Shown here one piece after another: positions 57,587-64,000 of a stretch of DNA of 64,000 nt. The notes beneath the pieces were generated by a model. That model was not told the DNA's origin and searched no databases. It was given only the letters and a program-made list of their open reading frames with translations. Numbering within the stretch: position 1 is the first letter of the stretch; each line of letters opens with the position of its first letter. The position numbers and the translations under genes are program-made. The stretch is taken from the NCBI RefSeq assembly GCF_002127325.2, contig NC_035436.2, positions 88,237,103-88,301,102 of the forward strand, written 5' to 3'. The stretch comes from Helianthus annuus. Taxonomy: Eukaryota; Streptophyta; Magnoliopsida; Asterales; Asteraceae.

Positions 57587-59177
57587 AAAGTTTACATAAT
57601 ATAGCGACATTCATAAATTAAGATTTATATGTTGAAAACTTGCCCTTGTGTTGCAGTGGTTGTCATAAATCTGTGTCAAGTAGTAACAATACTATACCAT
57701 TGTCAGTGACCACCAACACCGGGAAAACTCGTAAAAACAAAATAAATAAAAACGGGAAAAAAATAACGCCGAGCAAAAAGAACACATAAAATCTTTGAAT
57801 CACGCACGCTCGTTGCTGAGATATTAAACCGAAGTATAAAACATAGAAAAAAATAACTAAGTCCATCCAGGACCCGCGTGTTGGACGAACTTGTCAAACA
57901 CAGAAAAATAGATGTCACGCGACGGGCCAATCAAACGGGAAAAAAATATACGAAAAAAATGTTGAACCCACACGCACGTTGCGGTGCGTTAACTCACAAA
58001 ATTTAGAACGAAACGAAAAACTTGAGAAAGATGAAAAGTATGGTGGACCAAAATTGAAAATAAAAAAGAGTTGGCATTAAATTGCAAACGATGAAAACTT
58101 TGGGTTAAAAGTAAAAAACAAAGAGTCTAAATTGCAAAATTGAAGTTATTTATTAATTTTAGATAAAGATAAGAATAAAAATAAGTGATATTTATATATT
58201 GTTATTAATTAATATTAATATTAAAAGAAATAATTAAACAAATATAAATAAAATTTATGAGATTGAAAGAGAGAATGCCCTGTGGCATTATTTGGACTTT
58301 TTTATTATATGTTAGATTTTATTTGTTTATAATATTCTAATAACGTTTGTTTTTTTCTTTTATATAGAGATAATTAGTTTTTAAAGACTTTTTTTTTTTA
58401 AAACACAATATTGTTTATCACATCATTTATATACCAATTAAACTAATGTTAAAAAGAAGTCGACAACCGATCTTGCGTCAGAGGTGCAACTTAGTGGAAA
58501 CCGGGGGTGAACCCCTTCCCCAGTGTTCCCTCACTCATCTCAATGTTTCAGTTAAAAGTGTAAAATTTCTGATTTTTCATCTAAAAATTTTTAAATTATA
58601 AAGGATTGCCCCCTAGTTATTTTGCCTAAATATTTATATAGTATATAAATTGGGTGCCAAGACTTCCCCCCTCCCGGAACTTTTGGTCAAACTCCGCCAT
58701 TGTCTTGCATAATACGTCTAATGTTATAAAAAAAGTAGCCAACATACGTTTGTGAATATATAAAACGAAATTTAATTTGTACCATCCAGTATAAATATTC
58801 TGGTTCCGTCACAATATATCAAGGTACTCAAATCAGAATTTCAAATTTGGAAGACAGGTGAACGCACTTCAACTTCATATCCAAATTTCAATCAAGAACA
58901 TGAGACACGACCTGTGTTTTGAACAAATCTTTTTTGTTACTTAAAAATAGCTAAAAAACACAAAAAAAAAAATTAATACGTTTTAGCGAAAAATCGTTAA
59001 TTTTCGTTAACGAAATTTTTTTTTGGCTACTAAAAGTAGCGCTTTTTAGCTAAAAATATTAAAAAAAGTTGTGTGTTTTTTTAGATTTTTTAGGTTTTTT
59101 GAGGGTTTAGTTTTTAGCATTTTAGCTTGAGGGGGGTGTTTAGGTTTTTTTTCTTTTTTTTTTTTGGGGGGGGGGGG
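57587..59177. other. AT-rich spacer without supported genes
   Basis: It holds a short hairpin acgcac-gttgcg-gtgcgt at 57972-57989; a TGGCGGA-type repeat, minus strand, about 58484-58705 (cf. 49882); long A/T runs; and a 12-G run at 59166-59177 directly abutting element G4. Frames here are low-complexity. Confidence 0.55.
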
Positions 59178-62100
59178 TGTCACACCCTGGCTTTGCGGAA
59201 GCGTGGTTAATTTGGTGTGACTTCTTAATACCATAGCTTAATCATAACAAAGCTATATGAATTAAAAACATGCAAGATCATCCATTCGATTAAGTTTAAA
59301 ACCAAAATACCATAACATTGTTTTAACGGAAAACACCCTAATAACCATAACCTTGTTCAACAAACATTACAACTTAAACATAACATAAACACAGTTTAAG
59401 GACTGTGACTTGTCCAGGAAAGAGTCACATTCCCTAAACCCCGGATGACCTTGGAAACTAGTGCAGCGGGAAAACGTGCCATACCGTGCCAGATCTTTAA
59501 TTCCCTGAAATACATGTAAGTTGAAAAATCAACAATAATGTTGAGCGAGTTCATGTGTAAGTGAGTAAATAAACCTTTGTATTTGTCAAAATCCTGGTAT
59601 GTAGCAAATAAGGAAAAAGAGATCACCAATGGTTTGCAAGGCCATTGATACGTGTGAAGTGCAAGTAGGAAGACTCAACCCTTGCAATTTTGCGTCGGGG
59701 CACAAAGTCACCCCTAGGTCCGTTATGCTGGACCTGGGGTTGGGCTCGCTACACCCAGATAGATCTACCGCTTACGTCCCTCGGTCCTACAATGAGGATT
59801 AATGGCCTCCAGTTCACGCCTACCCACTCACATGATCTAAGTAGTAACCCTCCTTACGCTAATCATACCATGTAAAAAGTACTCGTAATCATAGTAACAT
59901 GTATTTCACCCCCGCAGTTTAGAAAACTGAAAACAGTTAAGAGAAAAGGGGGACATGAACTCACAGTCTGTGCGTCTCTACCAAGTACTCCGAATCAGGC
60001 AGCTGTGCAACGACCTACATGTACTAATTCTATTAGACGGATGGCCGTGCCTTAGCTTTATAGTTTACGTTTTTGGGAAATAGTTAGACAACTATTTCGT
60101 GTTTACATTTTGCATGTACTTGGTAGTAAATCTCCTTCCCAAGGATGGGGGATTTAATACATGTGCGTTCGAATTATAATATTAATCTCACTTAATATAT
60201 TTTCATTTCTCATTCCCAATATAAATATTTTTCTCAAAAATATTATATTTTCATTTCACATAATATTTCCCCAAAATAATACATTGATAAAATATACGTT
60301 CATAATTATTTCCGTATAATGCGTAAGTTACGTTTTAGCAATCGTGTGGTAATAATAATTACCGTTGTAACTTATATGTTTATCGTGAAAGCGTTTGTAT
60401 TATTTTGGATTCGTCAACGTTCGTAAATATTATTTTTACTCTAAAAATAATATTTGTGTATTTTTCACAAAATAATCATAAACAGTGTGGTGAAAAATAT
60501 ATTTACCAAATATATATTTATCACGTTTAGTTTTGTGAAAATCCCACCTCCGAATATTTGTAAATAAAGTCATGGCGAAATATGTTTTGAAAACATGTCA
60601 AAATAATTCTAACATTTGTAAATAATTCTAAATGTTAGGTTTTAGAAAAAATTCGCCAGAGTTTCCCCTGTAACTGGAGGTGGCCACGCTTTCAAGCGTA
60701 TCATTTTCTTTTACAAAATCATTTCAACAACTTCTTTATTCAATCAACAATTTCCGACACATCAAACTAGTCGACAAGAATGTTAATCGCATAATCACAT
60801 GAACTTGTAGTTTTTCCGAAACTACAGTGTAAATCCCATTATATTTTGTGGATCTTTATATAAAGTAGCTTAATCTCGTAAAAACCTCGTTTTTAGAATA
60901 AATCCATCTTTACAACTTCCCGTCACCTTTTACAAAAACTGTTATTTTGTCGGATCTTTTCATTTCACAAGTGTTTATACACTTGTGGTTTATAAAAATC
61001 ATACTTGTTAGTGTAATATCCGTCTTTTAGAAAACATAATTTCTATGATATGTGGTTCTTTGAAAATACCATTTGTACATATGTAGATCCGCTAGTTTCA
61101 AACACTATTTTACAAGTAAAAATACTTTTACACAAGTTCATGTTTCTCGTGTGGTAGAGTTTCACCTTTTAACCCTTGTCTCATTCAAAACAAGCTTATG
61201 TCGAGATCCATGATCTTAACCAAACCGGGTTAAATGGTGATCCAAGCTACCACAACATAGATCGGGCCTAGATAACCACAAATTTCAATTACTACAAGAT
61301 TTACACAACATATATGCTTTTAACCATCAATATTCATGTTTTAGTAGACTTTTATGTTTCAAAACGCAAGTTTCCGACTTTTAACCGTTACAATACATAT
61401 TAACCACCTTAGATTAGTTCGAGTATGAGTTTTAAGTGTTATACCTCTAGCTCGGGGCTAGGAAAGAATCTATGCGAAGAAGAGGTGGATAAAAGCAAAG
61501 TAGAGAGGTCCTTTGTCTTCCGTTTGCTCCAAGGCTCCTTGTATGTGACCCGTAACACTTGTAGATGATTGAAATGTGATGATCAAAATCGAAAGGTGGT
61601 GGTGGTGTGCAAGGGGTGTTCGGCCGTAGCTATGTAGAGAGGGAAAGAGAGAGTTTGGTTGTGATGATGGAATGACTAATCTCATGTGCAAATGTTGATA
61701 CTTATAGACAAATGGTGATTTATAATCCAAAGGTTTATATGTAGTCTAGATATCCAACACTTGATTAAAATAAGATTTAAGAAGGACAAGTGTGTCCCCC
61801 TCATGGGGACGGTTTGGTTAAGGGGTGTTCGGCCGTAGCTATGTAGAGAGGGAAAGAGAGAGTTTGGTTGTGATGATGGAATGACTAATCTCATGTGCAA
61901 ATGTTGATACTTATAGACAAATGGTGATTTATAATCCAAAGGTTTATATGTAGTCTAGATATCCAACACTTGATTAAAATAAGATTTAAGAAGGACAAGT
62001 GTGTCCCCCTCATGGGTACGGTTTGGTTAGAGGGGGGGGGGTTCTAGTCCAAAACCAACCAATAATTAGGATACTAGTTAGGTTAAGTAAGGTAGCTAAG

Positions 62101-62789
62101 TGCTTAACCCAGTTAGTGGTGTGTTATGTTTTAACGCGGGTGTTAGGGCATTTAGGGACCCTAACTGGCTCAGAAAAAGACCAATATTGTTAATGTCAAT
62201 GTTTTTATGTTCCGGGTATAGTCCGGTTGTTCGGTTGGATAGTAATCCGTTAAAGTGCTTAACAAAGCTTTTAAGTGTCGTAAATAACATTTTTAGTGAC
62301 ACAACTTATTCCACGAAGTGTCAGGAATATTTCCTCATGTTTTGGCACTTTATTAGTTAGCCAGAAGCTGATATGTTAATTAAAGTGTTGTGTTTTGTGC
62401 TTAGAGTACGTTTTAGGCACATCCAGTCATTATATCTTATTCCTAGAGACGCAGTTCTACACCCTTGTATCCCTACACTCACTATGGGTGTAGTAAAATA
62501 TTTCTGGCTCATACAGGCCCTTAGAGGCAGTGTCTGCCTGATGCTGGCTTTATCAGCATGTTCAATAGGTTATCCGCTCATAGTGCTACTGTGCTTTTGT
62601 GCATCATGTTTGTCACTAGAGTTCGGCAAGAAATAATGTAGTGACGGTATGTAAAGTATGATGCAGGAATATACAAGTATCAGAAATCAAGTAGCAGTTC
62701 ATCAGTAATTTCAAGTAAGCACAGTAATTAAGTGGCAATTAATTATTAATTAAATCGTACGGATACCTGGTTTAGTGAGGGTTGTCACA
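59178..62789 (-). repeat. G4 3' LTR (3.6 kb)
   Basis: It starts tgtcacaccctggctttgcg and ends ttagtgagggttgtcaca in the plus direction, next to the PPT. It contains a tandem duplication at 61611-62028 and a 10-G run near 62032-62041. Its small open frames are not supported as genes. Confidence 0.88.
61611..62028 (-). repeat. 209-bp tandem duplication in the G4 LTR, with TATA-like site
   Basis: Copies are 61611-61819 and 61820-62028, nearly identical (one or two changes). Each holds, on the minus strand, a ctataagtatc element (about 61709-61699 and 61918-61908), a candidate TATA box, and gggaaagagagag tracts in plus. It appears to duplicate the core promoter of the LTR. Confidence 0.9.
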
Positions 62790-62824
62790 TTCTCCCCCCG
62801 TTAGAAAAATTTCGTCCCGAAATT

Positions 62825-63997
62825 TTAAGTTCTGCTTGAAGAAGCAGGGTTCTTAGGAAATAAGTGGGGGTATTTTTCTTTCATTCGGTCCTCACGCTCC
62901 CAGGTGAATTCAGGACCATGGCGGGCATTCCAACGAACCTTGACGAGCTTGACACTGCTCCGGCGGGTCTTGTTCACCTTCCAATCCGTGACCTCAACAG
63001 GTTCTTCAACGAAGTGGAGCGTGTCGTCAACATGAATTTCATCGGTAGGAATGGCAACGGTATCTTGTGTTGGACTTTTCTTCAGATTGGATACATGAAA
63101 TGTATCGTGAACTAAATGGAGTTCAGCAGGTAAGTCCAGCTTGTATGCTACGGTCCCAATTCTTTCCAAAATCCTGAACGGACCAATATATCGCGGATTC
63201 AACTTTCCACGCTTCCCAAAGCGTGCCACACCCTTCTAGGGTGATACCTTCAACAAAACCATATCACCAACCTCAAACTCTAGAGGTTTCCTGCTTCGAT
63301 CCGCGTAGGCTTTCTGCCGGTCACGAGCCGCACTGATGCGATCTCGTATCTGTGCAATCTTGTCGGTGGTTTCCTGGACTACATCAGGACCAACCAACTG
63401 TTTATCACCGGCGTCAGACCAACAGAGCGGTGATCTGCACTTGCGCCCATATAAAGCTTCGAATGGCGCGGCACCAATACTGGTGTGGTAGCTGTTGTTG
63501 TATGAAAACTCAACCAGAGGCAAATGCTTATCCCAGCTACCGCTCAAATCCATAACACATGCTCTCAGCATGTCCTCCAACGTCTGAATCATCCGCTCGC
63601 TTTGACCGTCGGTCTGCGGGTGAAACACGGTGCTCATATTCAACTTCGAGCCAAAAGCTTCTTGGAAGGATTGCCATATCCTTGATACGAACCTTCCGTC
63701 TCTATCAGAGATAATCGAGAGAGGTACTCCATGGCGTGTAACAATCTCCCTCATGTAAATTTCAGCCAATTTGCTTGTATTATCCTTTTCTCGGATAGGC
63801 AAGAAGTGTGTTGACTTCGTTAATCGATCCACTATCACCCAGATAGTGTCATGGCCTCTCGGCGTTCTTGGCAATTTTGTAACAAAATCCATGGAGATTT
63901 GTTCCCACTTCCACTTGGGAATCTCTGGTTGTTGCAGAAGTCCTGAAGGCTTCTGGTATTCCGCTTTAACCTTAGCGCAAGTTAAACATTTGCTCAC
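62825..63997 (-). pseudogene. G4 Pol: integrase and chromodomain-like C end, one stop
   Basis: It enters from the right edge at the integrase zinc region (KCLTC). The catalytic D, D, E context is intact ([20 protein letters not shown]), followed by the [18 protein letters not shown] stretch. One in-frame TAG at 63238-63236 lies in LLKVSP-stop-KGV, where G2 has Trp; one base would change TGG to TAG. The same frame continues to 62825 with [18 protein letters not shown] and [14 protein letters not shown], a chromodomain-like end. It acts in nuclear integration of element DNA. The stop would remove the C-terminal targeting part; the rest of pol is outside the window. Confidence 0.9.
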
Positions 63998-64000
63998 ATA

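Larger units (their letters stand above)
59178..64000 (-). mobile_element. Element G4: Ty3/Gypsy chromovirus, 3' part only
   Basis: The 3' LTR is 59178-62789, the PPT 62790-62801 (minus strand, acggggggagaa) and pol from 62825 to beyond the right edge. The sequence left of the LTR is a G run, so the target duplication cannot be read. It is closely related to G2 in pol but has a different LTR. Confidence 0.9.

Noticed and set aside
1..64000. Integrated plant pararetrovirus or other virus
   Set aside because: All reverse-transcriptase-bearing pieces are in LTR elements with integrase and PBS/PPT; no movement or coat protein signs.

Overview
This window looks like nuclear DNA of a flowering plant. 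It has AT-rich spacers, one intron-bearing receptor-like cytoplasmic kinase gene, and about 85 percent nested LTR retrotransposons. The retroelement gag families resemble those of the daisy family (Asteraceae), but that is recall-based inference. No bacterial, CRISPR, rRNA or tRNA gene features were seen; the only tRNA-related sites are primer-binding sites (PBS) matching initiator-Met tRNA.

Layout, left to right. (1) 1-4111: right end of a Copia element B (Sirevirus-like), with a frameshifted gag, a long noncoding tail, a polypurine tract (PPT) and a 3' LTR. (2) 4112-23920: an old Ty3/Gypsy element G1 on the minus strand. It is interrupted by a solo LTR of its own family (6273-9556, duplication ATAAG) and, inside its LTR, by a very young complete Gypsy element G2 (12369-22033, duplication AAACG). 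(3) 23921-43249: the 3' end of a Tat-like Gypsy element, with an antisense intron-containing gene, a PPT and a 3' LTR. That LTR is split by Copia-type element A (26048-42705, duplication GTACA). A is itself split by Gypsy element G3 (32527-41967, duplication ATGAA). (4) 43250-51776: gene island holding a calmodulin-binding receptor-like cytoplasmic kinase gene (five exons, minus strand, 49188-44587), with small DNA transposons and a SINE in and around it, plus a Pack-MULE carrying gene fragments. (5) 51777-57581: a decayed Copia element C with unusually short LTRs. (6) 57587-59177: AT-rich spacer. (7) 59178-64000: the 3' LTR and pol end of another Gypsy element, G4, running off the window.

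How the parts relate. The kinase is the only host gene I can support. G2 is the only element with a near-intact gag-pol; it appears to need removal of a 99-base intron in gag. Elements A and B carry gag but no pol. They share a collinear noncoding 3' module although their LTRs differ, as expected for parasites using enzymes made elsewhere. G3 has young LTRs around a long-dead pol, which also suggests mobilisation in trans. G2 and G3 show the same duplicated PPT/LTR junction but use different copies as the LTR start. By-eye LTR differences (G2 about 1 site; G3 about 23 in 2.65 kb; A about 8 in 0.47 kb; C about 5 in 0.15 kb) agree with the nesting order where nesting allows a test (G3 is inside A).
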